Source of the DNA: Oligoflexia bacterium | GTDB taxonomy: Bacteria > Bdellovibrionota > JAFGOL01 | DNA length: 9,214 nucleotides | Assembly (NCBI GenBank): GCA_016926495.1 | Contig: JAFGOL010000249.1 | Location: 1 to 9,214, forward strand | Reading direction: 5' to 3' | Part shown: in pieces, positions 1 through 6,681 of the stretch | Layout of the letters: each line of letters begins with the position of its first letter | Position numbering within the stretch: the first letter of the stretch is position 1 | Made by a program: the position numbers and the translations under genes | Notes under the pieces: model-generated | Seen by the model: the letters and a program-made list of their open reading frames with translations, nothing else | Told to the model about the DNA's origin: nothing | The model's database searches: none

Positions 1-848
1 GGAAAATGGAGCACGTATATTCCGTAAGACATATCGTGCCGCACATGTATTTTAAAATCACCGAACGCGAACAGGTATACTATAAGCCCCAAAAGCACGG
101 GATATACAACCGATTCAGTAACAAAATTTTTAACGGCATAAACATGCAAAGCAAACAGTACAGCTATCGCGGCAATCGAAACGTACCTGTTAAGTCTGGG
201 CAACCTGTACCCGAAACGGTATAAAAGCATGCCAACAGCAAAAAAACGCAACTGGGCAGGAAAATTTTCGGTAAAATGCAGGGAATACCCCTTATAAGAA
301 AAATAGAAAAAAAACAGGACCGAAAATATAAAGCAAATATATAACACAATATCACCGAATTTTTTAAAAAGATAATAGATAAGCGGCAGCGTAAAATAAA
401 ACGTAACTTCTATTTTCAGCGTCCACAGGCTGCCGTTAACAGCGTTTACGGCGAAATTATCAAAAACGCCCGGTATCGAGGGTTGTACAAAGTTGAGGAA
501 CAGCAGGTTGGCGGAGACATATTTTAAAAAATCCGGTAAAATTTCCGCGAAGTCCCTGTTAGTCAGCAATAATAAAATCACGGACTGAATAATTATCAGA
601 ATAAAATACAACGGGTATATCCTGAAAAATCTCTTTATTACATACGGCGCAAGGAAAGGTCCGGCATCATAACTCCACATAATAAGCATGCCGCTTACAA
701 CAAAAAAACAATCAACGGCAAACCCCGCCAGATGAAAAAGCAGCCCTTCAGCATTAAAGGCGCTCAGCACCATGGTGTGATAGAATATTACAAGAAAGGC
801 CAGTATAAACCTTAACACGTCAAAATTATTAACTTTTGAGTAATTCAT
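1..848 (-). CDS. Membrane acyltransferase, acyltransferase-3 family (partial, C-terminus beyond window)
   Basis: The reading frame stays open to the left edge, so 282 codons are visible and the C-terminal part is missing. The translation shows the marks of the acyltransferase-3 (OatA/NodX/ExoZ-like) family. FDVLRF is followed by FYH, giving the conserved Arg13 and His24. FFVVSG lies at 48-53, RFFRIYP at 73-79, and a GSLWTLKIEVTFY-type motif at 139-151 with Glu147. Several hydrophobic segments run between and after these. Family members move acyl groups, usually acetyl, across the membrane onto sugars of surface polysaccharide, O-antigen or peptidoglycan. That fits the glycan genes on the other strand, but the substrate cannot be read from the sequence. 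I chose ATG at 848; an in-frame ATG at 854 adds two residues. Neither has a convincing Shine-Dalgarno sequence. The family call is firm; the specific role is unknown. Confidence 0.9.
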   Translation of the reverse strand, partial: MNYSKVNNFDVLRFILAFLVIFYHTMVLSAFNAEGLLFHLAGFAVDCFFVVSGMLIMWSYDAGPFLAPYVIKRFFRIYPLYFILIIIQSVILLLLTNRDFAEILPDFLKYVSANLLFLNFVQPSIPGVFDNFAVNAVNGSLWTLKIEVTFYFTLPLIYYLFKKFGDIVLYICFIFSVLFFFYFSYKGYSLHFTENFPAQLRFFAVGMLLYRFGYRLPRLNRYVSIAAIAVLFALHVYAVKNFVTESVVYPVLLGLIVYLFAFGDFKIHVRHDMSYGIYVLHF

Positions 849-861
849 AGTCATTACCGTA

Positions 862-889
862 TTGATAGTTACTTTTAGCGGCTTGTCAA
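862..889 (-). promoter_or_regulatory. Candidate promoter for the acyltransferase gene
   Basis: Read on the minus strand, a perfect TTGACA (889-884) is followed after 16 bases by TATCAA (867-862), four of six matches to the -10 consensus. Transcription would begin close to 855, almost on the ATG at 854 or 848. The message would then have little or no leader, which fits the missing ribosome binding site. This is a pattern match only. The 75-base gap between the two minus-strand genes shows no clear terminator hairpin, so read-through from the upstream pair is also possible. Confidence 0.35.
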
Positions 890-929
890 AGGTTTTTACA
901 GACTTGCACAAAACTACTGTTCTGATAAT

Positions 930-1226
930 TTATACAAGATCGCGGAGCTTTTGATAAACATAGATGTATTTATTTTTTAAAGATTCCGGCCAGAGTCCAG
1001 AAACAAAATCTTCCGTTAAATTTTCCTTTAAATAATCAAGCGGGAACAATTTTATTATGGTAAGCCACGGCAAACTGCCAAGCATCTTCTTTAATAATGC
1101 CAGCCTGGTATAGTGTCCGGCCGAGTTACGCGCCCCGGTGACCAGATCATCCAGTTCCTTAACCGGGATTGAATAGTCCCAGTTTATATGACGTAAAATA
1201 TTATATCTTTGTCTTTTACTTATCAT
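930..1226 (-). CDS. Small protein of unknown function paired with the AbiEii-like gene
   Basis: This 98-residue protein is predicted to be soluble. It starts at an ATG inside the last codons of the AbiEii-like gene, an 11-base overlap, with GAGG four bases upstream of the start. The overlap strongly suggests translational coupling and joint function. The sequence contains an NWD motif near residue 16, a LPWLTIIKLFP stretch in the middle, and an LKNKYIYVYQKL helix near the end. I see no winged-helix DNA-binding domain of the kind found in the AbiEi antitoxin, no signal peptide and no membrane segment. Its general look recalls short proteins, some annotated DUF6922, that sit beside AbiEii-type nucleotidyltransferases in other bacteria. 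That comparison is from memory and weak. By position it could be the antitoxin or a substrate-recruiting partner, which is inference only. Confidence 0.7.
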   Translation of the reverse strand: MISKRQRYNILRHINWDYSIPVKELDDLVTGARNSAGHYTRLALLKKMLGSLPWLTIIKLFPLDYLKENLTEDFVSGLWPESLKNKYIYVYQKLRDLV

Positions 1227-1938
1227 ATAGCCTCAATAAAACGGCATCCTGTATTTTTCTTTTATCCGCGTCTGCCAGAGAATTGTTATCGCCTCTTATT
1301 ATATCACCGGCAATAACTTTTAATGCGTTGGATATCTCCCGGTGATTGAAAGTATTATGCAGCCAATCCACGTTATCAAACATTTCAACCGGGAAAGAGT
1401 TTATTTTCTGAGATATATCTATTTCATTAAAAATCGCCTTTTTTTTGGCTTCGTCCAGAATATCAACCCAGTTAAAATGATAGGAAAGCGAAATATAATA
1501 GATATCAAAAATATCCTTGGGTTCATCGCGCCCGGAAAGGGCCGTAACCTTGTTGGCCAAAATATTGAGGGGCGTGTCCACCAGCCCGAATTTGTATTTA
1601 TTTAATTTACCGCTATGGTACTCAACATCATTAACAAATTCAATCTTTAAAAACGCCTTATCATCGTTAATATAAAATTTCGCGAAATCATCGTAAATAA
1701 CGCTTTCAGACTTACTAACGTCAAACTTGTTCTGAAGCTCCTTTAGTATTTTATTAATGTCCTTTTTAAATGATCCGCTTTGATTTACAAAAAAATCCAA
1801 ATCCTCGCTCAACCTGTGATCCAGGTAAAAACGACCAAGGGCCGTGCCTCCGGTTAAATAAAATCCAGACAGTACCGGCTTTAACGCCGCAAGCACCCTG
1901 TCCTGTATTTTGTATAATTGCGTGTATTTAGAATTCAT
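1216..1938 (-). CDS. AbiEii/AbiGii-type nucleotidyltransferase (toxin-like)
   Basis: This 240-residue protein belongs to the nucleotidyltransferase family of AbiEii toxins (formerly DUF1814). From ATG at 1938, the nucleotide-binding core is LTGGTALGRFYL at about 28-39, followed by SEDLDFF with Asp46 and Asp48. A third acidic position is likely in KIEFV, and the family motif NKVTAL...GRDEPKDIFDIYY lies further on. In characterised AbiE and MenA-type systems such enzymes modify tRNA or other cell targets and halt growth unless an antitoxin blocks them, often in response to phage. The frame can be extended to a TTG at 2040. I prefer 1938 because family members typically begin with a short MxxxxxLYxxQD-type N-terminus, seen here directly after that ATG. 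The gene is followed by a small overlapping gene. I see no AbiEi-like antitoxin next to it. Family assignment is firm; toxicity is inferred. Confidence 0.88.
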   Translation of the reverse strand: MNSKYTQLYKIQDRVLAALKPVLSGFYLTGGTALGRFYLDHRLSEDLDFFVNQSGSFKKDINKILKELQNKFDVSKSESVIYDDFAKFYINDDKAFLKIEFVNDVEYHSGKLNKYKFGLVDTPLNILANKVTALSGRDEPKDIFDIYYISLSYHFNWVDILDEAKKKAIFNEIDISQKINSFPVEMFDNVDWLHNTFNHREISNALKVIAGDIIRGDNNSLADADKRKIQDAVLLRLYDK

Positions 1939-2069
1939 TTTTATTATTTTAGCATAAGTTAACGCCCGCTTAACCGGTTTTTTATCCAGCAAACATTTAA
2001 GTCCGTTCCATACCAGCCAAAAGGCATTTAGAATAGACAAATCAGGTATTTGGCCAACACGGCACGCAT

Positions 2070-2098
2070 TTTAGATTGTTAATATGCGGATTTATAGT
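2070..2098 (+). promoter_or_regulatory. Candidate promoter of the glycan operon in the divergent gap
   Basis: In the gap between the divergent units, TTTAGA (2070-2075) and TATAGT (2093-2098) are separated by 17 bases, matching the sigma-70 consensus at four and five of six positions. A start near 2105 would leave a leader of about 40 bases before the first glycan gene. The same AT-rich block read on the other strand contains TATAAA with a TTGTTA 15 bases upstream, a weaker candidate for the AbiEii-like gene. The two promoters might therefore overlap. No operator-like inverted repeat or riboswitch was recognised between 1939 and 2147. Confidence 0.4.
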
Positions 2099-2133
2099 AT
2101 ATCAGGGTAAATAACAATAGCATTATCATAGTC

Positions 2134-2138
2134 AGAGG
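2134..2138 (+). promoter_or_regulatory. Ribosome binding site of the first operon gene
   Basis: AGAGG lies nine bases upstream of the ATG at 2148. It supports this start, which also gives a protein beginning directly at the conserved nucleotidyltransferase N-terminus. Confidence 0.55.
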
Positions 2139-2147
2139 TATATTGGC

Positions 2148-2846
2148 ATGAAAGCTGTAATTCTTGCGGGAGGACTGGGAACAAGGTTAAGGCCTTTTAC
2201 ACAGGTAATACCCAAGCCCCTTTTGCCCATAGGTGAAAAATCCGTGTTGCAAATCCAGATAGAAAGCCTGCGGGCATACGGATTTAACGAAATATTCCTG
2301 GCTACAAATTATAAGTCGGATTACATCAGGAATTTTTTCGGCGACGGTCAGGATCACGGCGTCAAGCTCCACATAAGCAAGGAGGAAAAGCCGCTCGGCA
2401 CCGTGGGGCCCCTCACGCTGTTAAAGGACAGGCTTGACGAGCCGTTCGTTGTAATGAACGGCGACATCCTGACATTACTCGACTTCGGAAAATTATATGA
2501 TTTTGCCCTGAACATGAATACCTGCCTTACCGTGGCCATTAAAAGGCACATTACCCCTTTTTCCTTTGGTAACATTTTTTTCAACAACGATTACGTTACG
2601 GACGTTGAAGAAAAAAAAGATATCGTGTCTTATATTCTCGCGGGCATCTATGTACTTAAACCCGAAGTATTTAACTACATACCCGATAACACGTATTACG
2701 GCGTAGACAACCTGATCAAGGACCTGCTGAAGAAAAAGCAAAAAATCACCAAGTACGACATCCATGAATACTGGCTGGACATAGGACAGGTGGACGATTT
2801 TGAAAAAGCGCAGAATGAATTCATGCAGGCGTATAAAAATAATTAA
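2148..2846 (+). CDS. Sugar-1-phosphate nucleotidyltransferase
   Basis: This 232-residue cytosolic enzyme is of the NTP_transferase type and is expected to join a hexose-1-phosphate to a nucleoside triphosphate, releasing pyrophosphate. The start MKAVILAGGLGTRLRPFT carries the nucleotide-binding loop GGLGTRLRP at 8-16, with the PKP motif and Lys23 after it. EEKPLGT at 79-85 and NGD at 104-106, whose Asp106 is the likely metal ligand, complete the core. WLDIG near the C-terminus is typical of the family. The relatives I recognise are mannose- or heptose-1-phosphate guanylyltransferases and the catalytic half of PtmE of the legionaminic pathway. PtmE of Campylobacter carries CBS domains; none fit here. 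As the first gene before LegB and LegC homologues, it probably makes the NDP-GlcNAc or NDP-glucosamine that LegB uses, perhaps a GDP sugar. Base specificity cannot be read from the sequence. Confidence 0.88.
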   Translation: MKAVILAGGLGTRLRPFTQVIPKPLLPIGEKSVLQIQIESLRAYGFNEIFLATNYKSDYIRNFFGDGQDHGVKLHISKEEKPLGTVGPLTLLKDRLDEPFVVMNGDILTLLDFGKLYDFALNMNTCLTVAIKRHITPFSFGNIFFNNDYVTDVEEKKDIVSYILAGIYVLKPEVFNYIPDNTYYGVDNLIKDLLKKKQKITKYDIHEYWLDIGQVDDFEKAQNEFMQAYKNN

Positions 2847-2861
2847 AACAGGGACCTTATT

Positions 2862-3830
2862 ATGAAAGTATTGATTACAGGAGCGGCAGGATTTATAGGT
2901 TCGCATCTGGTTGAAAGGTGCGTTGAGCTTAAACACGATGTCAGGGCTTTTATTCATTATAATTCAAGAAACTCGTGGGGGTGGCTTGAAAATTCCCGTA
3001 TGAAAAATGACATAGAGGTAATTTCGGGAGACGTCAGGGATTATGATTCCGTTTATAGCGCGTGCAGGGGATGTGACTGCGTTTTTCATCTCGCGGCCCT
3101 TATAGGCATACCTTATTCGTACATTTCCCCCCTTGCGTATATAAAAACAAACATCGAAGGTACCTATAATATTCTCGAGGCCTCAAAAAATCTGGGCCTT
3201 TCGGAAGTACTGATCACATCGACAAGCGAAACTTACGGGACAGCCCAATATGTTCCCATTGACGAAAATCACCCCAAGGTGGGACAATCACCGTATTCGG
3301 CGACCAAGATATCAGCCGACCAGATTGCCGAAAGTTATTACAGATCTTTCAACATGCCGGTCAAGATAGTCAGACCTTTTAACACGTACGGCCCCAGGCA
3401 GTCGGCACGGGCTATAATTCCTTCAATTATAAGCCAGGTGCTCGGCGGAAAAACGCAAATCAGCATAGGCAACACGACCCCCACAAGGGACTTAACCTTT
3501 GTAACCGATACGGCAGAGGGATTTATTGAAATTCAGAAATCAAAACTTTACGGCGAAGCGGTTAACATCGGCATGAACCATGAAATTTCAATCGGTGATA
3601 TAGTAAGTAAAATAGCTTCAATAATGAATGTTAAAATCACTACATCGACTGAAAAAGAACGTGTAAGGCCTGATAACAGCGAAGTTGAAAGGCTGATGTG
3701 CGACAATTCAAAAATACTGCAGCAGACAAAGTGGAAGCCAGGGCACAACATTGACAGCGGACTAAAGCTCACTATCGAGTGGATGAAGGAAAATTTCAGC
3801 TACTACAAGCCAGGGGTATACAATGTCTGA
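2862..3830 (+). CDS. legB: NAD-dependent 4,6-dehydratase, LegB-type
   Basis: This 322-residue short-chain dehydrogenase/reductase of the extended type should convert an NDP-N-acetylglucosamine to its 4-keto-6-deoxy form. GAAGFIG at 7-13 binds NAD. The active site shows STSETYG at 120-126 and the YxxxK pair Tyr145/Lys149 in SPYSATKIS. Substrate-side motifs RPFNTYGPRQ and TPTRDLTFV follow. Overall wording, including the HLAALIGIPYSY stretch, matches LegB, the GDP-GlcNAc 4,6-dehydratase of Campylobacter legionaminic acid synthesis, more closely than PglF or RmlB types. The length is normal for the family. The start lies 15 bases after the preceding stop, with a GGGA-type ribosome binding site. 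The C-terminus overlaps the next gene by eight bases, which is consistent with LegB and LegC acting in sequence. Confidence in the family is high; the nucleotide attached to the sugar is inferred. Confidence 0.9.
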   Translation: MKVLITGAAGFIGSHLVERCVELKHDVRAFIHYNSRNSWGWLENSRMKNDIEVISGDVRDYDSVYSACRGCDCVFHLAALIGIPYSYISPLAYIKTNIEGTYNILEASKNLGLSEVLITSTSETYGTAQYVPIDENHPKVGQSPYSATKISADQIAESYYRSFNMPVKIVRPFNTYGPRQSARAIIPSIISQVLGGKTQISIGNTTPTRDLTFVTDTAEGFIEIQKSKLYGEAVNIGMNHEISIGDIVSKIASIMNVKITTSTEKERVRPDNSEVERLMCDNSKILQQTKWKPGHNIDSGLKLTIEWMKENFSYYKPGVYNV

Positions 3831-4992
3831 TTTCATACCCCTCTGCGTTCCTTCCTTTAACGGCAATGAAGCAAAATACCTTAAAGAGTGTGTAGACACG
3901 GGATGGGTTTCGTCAGCCGGCAGATTTGTCACGCAATTTGAAAATGATATAATCGCTTATACGGGATGCAAGTACGCCGTGGCCTGCGTAAACGGCACAT
4001 CAGCGCTGCATGTATCACTCGTAGTATCCGGCGTGGAGCCTGAAGACGAGGTCATAGTACCGACCCTTACCTTTATCGCCCCGGTAAACGCCGTTAAATA
4101 CGCCGGGGCTAACCCTGTTTTCATGGACTGCGACGACTACTATAATATCGATCCGGCAAAAACAATAGATTTTCTGAAAAACAATACCGTACAAAAAAAC
4201 GGTAACTGCTTCAATAAAAATTCCGGTAAACGCATAGCCGCAATAATTCCGGTCCACGTGTTCGGCAGTGCCGTCAATATGGAACCGTTAATTGATATTC
4301 TGAGCGAAAAGAATATCACTGTTATTGAAGACGCGACCGAAAGCCTCGGAACATTCTACACATCAGGCAAGCTTAAGGGCAGGCATACGGGCACCATCGC
4401 AAACATCGGATGCTATTCATTTAACGGTAACAAAATCATAACAACGGGCGGCGGAGGCATGGTTGTGACAAACGACAAGACAACGGCAGACAGGATAAGA
4501 TACCTTACCACGCAGGCTAAGAACGATGATTTTATGTATAGGCATGACAGCGTAGGATATAACTACAGGATGACAAATATAGCAGCGGCACTGGGCGTTG
4601 CCCAGCTTGAGGAAATTGACTCAATAATAGCAAGAAGAAAGCTCATTTTTAATTATTACAACGATGCTTTCCGCAATAATGACCTGTTCGAAATTGCCGA
4701 TCCCCCCGGATATTGCAACAGTAACCACTGGCTTTTTGCATTGAAAAGCAGGGGGAATTCAACTATAGAGGACATGGTTTCCCTGATCAGGCACCTTGAA
4801 AATCACAAAATCCAGGCACGGCCTTTATGGATGCTGAACCATCTGCAAAAGCCTTATTCGTGTTACGAGTCATATAAAATTGAAAAGGCGACCGGGCTTT
4901 ACAATAAAACCGTTAACATACCGTCAAGTTATGATCTGACGATGGAAAATGTAAATTATATAGCGAGGATAGTATCACAATGGAAAAAATAA
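3823..4992 (+). CDS. legC: PLP-dependent aminotransferase, LegC-type
   Basis: This 389-residue enzyme belongs to the DegT/DnrJ/EryC1 family of sugar aminotransferases and should place an amino group on C4 of the 4-keto-6-deoxy sugar made by the preceding gene. Motifs in order are: IPLCVPSFNGNE at 5-16; WVSSAG at 28-33; VNGTSALH at 56-63, phosphate binding; VPTLTFIAPVNAV at 79-91; MDCDDYYNID at 101-110; and EDATESLG at 169-176 with Asp170, which contacts the PLP ring nitrogen. Lys204 in SFNGNKIITTGGGG is the likely PLP-binding lysine. The VPSFNGNE start and the CDDYYNID segment are characteristic of the LegC subgroup rather than PglE or ArnB. AGGGG six bases upstream supports the ATG, which overlaps the end of the dehydratase gene. 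The 3' end overlaps the acetyltransferase gene by 13 bases. No key residue is missing. Confidence 0.91.
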   Translation: MSDFIPLCVPSFNGNEAKYLKECVDTGWVSSAGRFVTQFENDIIAYTGCKYAVACVNGTSALHVSLVVSGVEPEDEVIVPTLTFIAPVNAVKYAGANPVFMDCDDYYNIDPAKTIDFLKNNTVQKNGNCFNKNSGKRIAAIIPVHVFGSAVNMEPLIDILSEKNITVIEDATESLGTFYTSGKLKGRHTGTIANIGCYSFNGNKIITTGGGGMVVTNDKTTADRIRYLTTQAKNDDFMYRHDSVGYNYRMTNIAAALGVAQLEEIDSIIARRKLIFNYYNDAFRNNDLFEIADPPGYCNSNHWLFALKSRGNSTIEDMVSLIRHLENHKIQARPLWMLNHLQKPYSCYESYKIEKATGLYNKTVNIPSSYDLTMENVNYIARIVSQWKK

Positions 4993-5609
4993 TCGTAATC
5001 GGAGGCGGAGGCCATGCCAGGGTGCTCATCAGCGTATTACAGAAAAGCAGGCAATACGAAGTTATGGGCTACTGTGATATAAAAAACAATGGCCCCCTGC
5101 TGGGTGTTGAATACCTGGGTGATGATAACAGGATCATTGAAAACATAAATATGTGTAAAAACCTGGCACTGGGTATAGGCTCAGTCAAGGTATCCGGAAA
5201 CAGACAGAACATAGCTGAAAAATTCCTTCAAAGAGGTTTCAGGTTCCCGTACATAGTTTCCCCTGATGCAGTTATTAATAAAGGCGTCAATATAGGCGAA
5301 GGAGTACTGGTTTGCGACGGAGCCGTTGTCAACACAGGGACCGCGCTGGGTGATTTCTGTATAATCAACACAAACTCCTCGGTTGATCATGACTGCAGCA
5401 TAAAAGATTTCGTGCATGTGGCCCCGGGGGTCACGATTTGCGGAGGAGTAGACATAGGCAGGGGCTCAATGCTTGGCGCAGGCTCCACGCTGATCAATAA
5501 TGTCAGACTTGCGCAGAACACGCTGGTAACCGCGGGTTCAGTTGTCATAACTTCATTCAAGCATGAAAACATAAAGCTTAAGGGCAATCCGGCAAGGAGC
5601 GTAATGTGA
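4980..5609 (+). CDS. Sugar O/N-acetyltransferase, PglD/NeuD/LegH-type
   Basis: This 209-residue cytosolic enzyme is expected to acetylate the C4 amino group created by the aminotransferase, using acetyl-CoA. The N-terminal sugar-nucleotide-binding domain starts with IVIGGGGHARV at 5-15. From about residue 97 the sequence folds into left-handed beta-helix hexapeptide repeats. The proposed general base is His137 in NTNSSVDHD, as in PglD, and a second conserved His146 follows in FVHVAPGV. The GNPAR motif closes the protein. NeuD-like O-acetyltransferases share this fold, but the place after LegB and LegC argues for an N-acetyltransferase. Product: NDP-2,4-diacetamido-2,4,6-trideoxyhexose, an inference from the pathway. 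The start overlaps the preceding gene by 13 bases, with GAGG upstream, and the end overlaps the next start. Confidence 0.88.
   Translation: MEKIIVIGGGGHARVLISVLQKSRQYEVMGYCDIKNNGPLLGVEYLGDDNRIIENINMCKNLALGIGSVKVSGNRQNIAEKFLQRGFRFPYIVSPDAVINKGVNIGEGVLVCDGAVVNTGTALGDFCIINTNSSVDHDCSIKDFVHVAPGVTICGGVDIGRGSMLGAGSTLINNVRLAQNTLVTAGSVVITSFKHENIKLKGNPARSVM
5594..5599 (+). promoter_or_regulatory. Ribosome binding site deciding the GTG start of the GT2 gene
   Basis: AAGGAG sits six bases upstream of GTG at 5606. The GTG overlaps the stop of the acetyltransferase gene in a GTGA arrangement, so ribosomes can finish one gene and start the next. The resulting protein begins right at the GT2 strand KILVAVIAYNE, which supports this unusual start codon. 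Confidence 0.7.
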
Positions 5610-6310
5610 AAATTCTCGTTGCCGTAATCGCCTATAACGAGGAAAAAAACATCGCCAATACGCTCGATGACCTCGCGCGCAACAATTGCGGCTACGATAT
5701 TGTTGTAATCGATAACGGATCATCGGACAACACGCACGGGATTTGCGAAAAACTGGGAGTTCCTTACCTAAGGCACTGCATAAACACAGGAAGCCCTTAC
5801 GGGACCGTAAGGAGTTATTTTGACTATGCCGGAAAATATAATTATGACATTATTTGCCAGTTCGACGGCGACGGCCAGCACATAGCTTCCGAACTGCCTA
5901 AAATAATCGATCCTGTAAAAAACAACGTGGCTGACTTTGTAATAGGTTCCAGGTTTTTACAAAAAAAAGGTTTTAAATCATCGTTCCTGAGAAGAATAGG
6001 AATAAATCTTTTTTCGTTCATTAATTCAAGCATTACCGGGCGTAAAATTTCTGATACCACGTCAGGCTTCAAAGCCTATGGTAAAAACGTAATTGATTAT
6101 TTTTATAAAACCTATAAAAACGAAATTTACGACATCAACCAGATACTGCTCCTTAGTTTCTTTAACGGAGCAAGGATCATGGAGGTCCCCATCGTGATGA
6201 AGGCAAGGGAACACGGGGCCTCGGAATTCAATTTTTTCAGGTCAGCGGCGTTTCCGGTAAAGGGTTTAATTAATATTATGGGTTGTCTGCTTCAGGGCAA
6301 AGCGAGGTAA
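5606..6310 (+). CDS. GT2 glycosyltransferase, dolichol/undecaprenyl-phosphate sugar synthase-like (Dpm1 type)
   Basis: This 234-residue GT-A fold enzyme starts at GTG. Motifs are IAYNEEKNI at 8-16, VVIDNGSSDNT at 33-43, the metal-binding DGDGQH at 87-92, GSRF, DTTSGFKAY, and KAREHGASEF near the C-terminus. This set is typical of the DPM1/GtrB/ArnC branch, which moves a sugar from a nucleotide donor to a polyprenyl phosphate at the inner face of the membrane. The protein stops after the catalytic domain. The hydrophobic C-terminal helices of GtrB and ArnC are absent, as in DPM1, which needs a separate membrane partner. The next gene encodes a membrane protein that may be this partner. The donor could be the diamino sugar made upstream or an ordinary hexose; the sequence does not tell. 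Confidence 0.88.
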   Translation: MKILVAVIAYNEEKNIANTLDDLARNNCGYDIVVIDNGSSDNTHGICEKLGVPYLRHCINTGSPYGTVRSYFDYAGKYNYDIICQFDGDGQHIASELPKIIDPVKNNVADFVIGSRFLQKKGFKSSFLRRIGINLFSFINSSITGRKISDTTSGFKAYGKNVIDYFYKTYKNEIYDINQILLLSFFNGARIMEVPIVMKAREHGASEFNFFRSAAFPVKGLINIMGCLLQGKAR

Positions 6311-6315
6311 CAAAA

Positions 6316-6681
6316 ATGGGCATGGGAATTAAATTAAAAATCATCTCAATTATAGTAACGCTGGTTTTTGTGTTTTTTGTTTTTAAATTCATTAAAAAAA
6401 GCAAGATACGGCCGTCTTCGGCAATATTGTGGCTGACCGTATGCGCCTTTTTATTATCAATACCGGTTTTTGAAAAATACTACCAGTTCATATCCCTGCA
6501 TCTTTTCGGGATGGTACATACAATCCATTTTATATATATCGGCCTTATAGTTTTTCTGCTTATTTATTCATTTTATCTTACCATACAGCTCAACAAGGTA
6601 TCGGACAGGGTGCAGTTTTTAATTACCCACACGGCAATAAACGAAAAGGAAATAAGGGAACTCAAAAAAAATGAAAATTAA
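6316..6681 (+). CDS. DUF2304 membrane protein, probable partner of the GT2 enzyme
   Basis: This 121-residue protein has three predicted membrane helices, at about 7-25, 33-50 and 65-88. A polar, helix-prone tail, VSDRVQFLITHTAINEKEIR, reaches nearly to the C-terminus. Size, layout and the context after a Dpm1-like enzyme match the DUF2304 family, which has no firmly established biochemical role that I know of. The frame could begin at a TTG at 6283 inside the GT2 gene. I prefer ATG at 6316, which has GAGG (6304-6307) eight bases upstream and starts six bases after the GT2 stop. The 3' end overlaps the next gene by 11 bases. An anchoring or regulatory role for the preceding glycosyltransferase, like DPM3 for DPM1, is inference from co-occurrence. 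Confidence 0.82.
   Translation: MGMGIKLKIISIIVTLVFVFFVFKFIKKSKIRPSSAILWLTVCAFLLSIPVFEKYYQFISLHLFGMVHTIHFIYIGLIVFLLIYSFYLTIQLNKVSDRVQFLITHTAINEKEIRELKKNEN

Noticed and set aside
6..355. Short open frames on both strands at the left edge
   Set aside because: They lie within the acyltransferase gene in other frames. The acyltransferase motifs decide the real frame.
855..929. Terminator for the minus-strand pair
   Set aside because: I could not find a stem-loop followed by a T run in this gap.
1342..1605. 87-codon plus-strand open frame
   Set aside because: It is antisense to the AbiEii-like gene, with no motif or ribosome binding site.
1957..1976. Repeated GTTAA words upstream of the AbiEii-like gene as an operator
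   Set aside because: The words are short and TTAA is self-complementary. The flanking bases do not form a convincing inverted or direct repeat.
1939..2040. N-terminal extension of the AbiEii-like protein from a TTG at 2040 (34 extra residues)
   Set aside because: The extension has no family motif and the start has no ribosome binding site. The family N-terminus fits the internal ATG at 1938. A stop lies just upstream of the TTG in the same frame.
2493..2957. 154-codon open frame on the minus strand
   Set aside because: It is antisense to the nucleotidyltransferase and LegB-type genes, whose coding is beyond doubt, and its translation shows no recognisable domain.
6283..6315. TTG start for the DUF2304 gene inside the GT2 gene
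   Set aside because: ATG at 6316 has a well-spaced GAGG, and the extra residues are polar and unlike the family start.
6664..6671. Run of eight A at the DUF2304/acetyltransferase junction as a programmed slippage site that would fuse the two proteins
   Set aside because: The acetyltransferase has its own ATG and upstream AAGGG, and simple overlap is the rule in this operon. Nothing requires a fusion.
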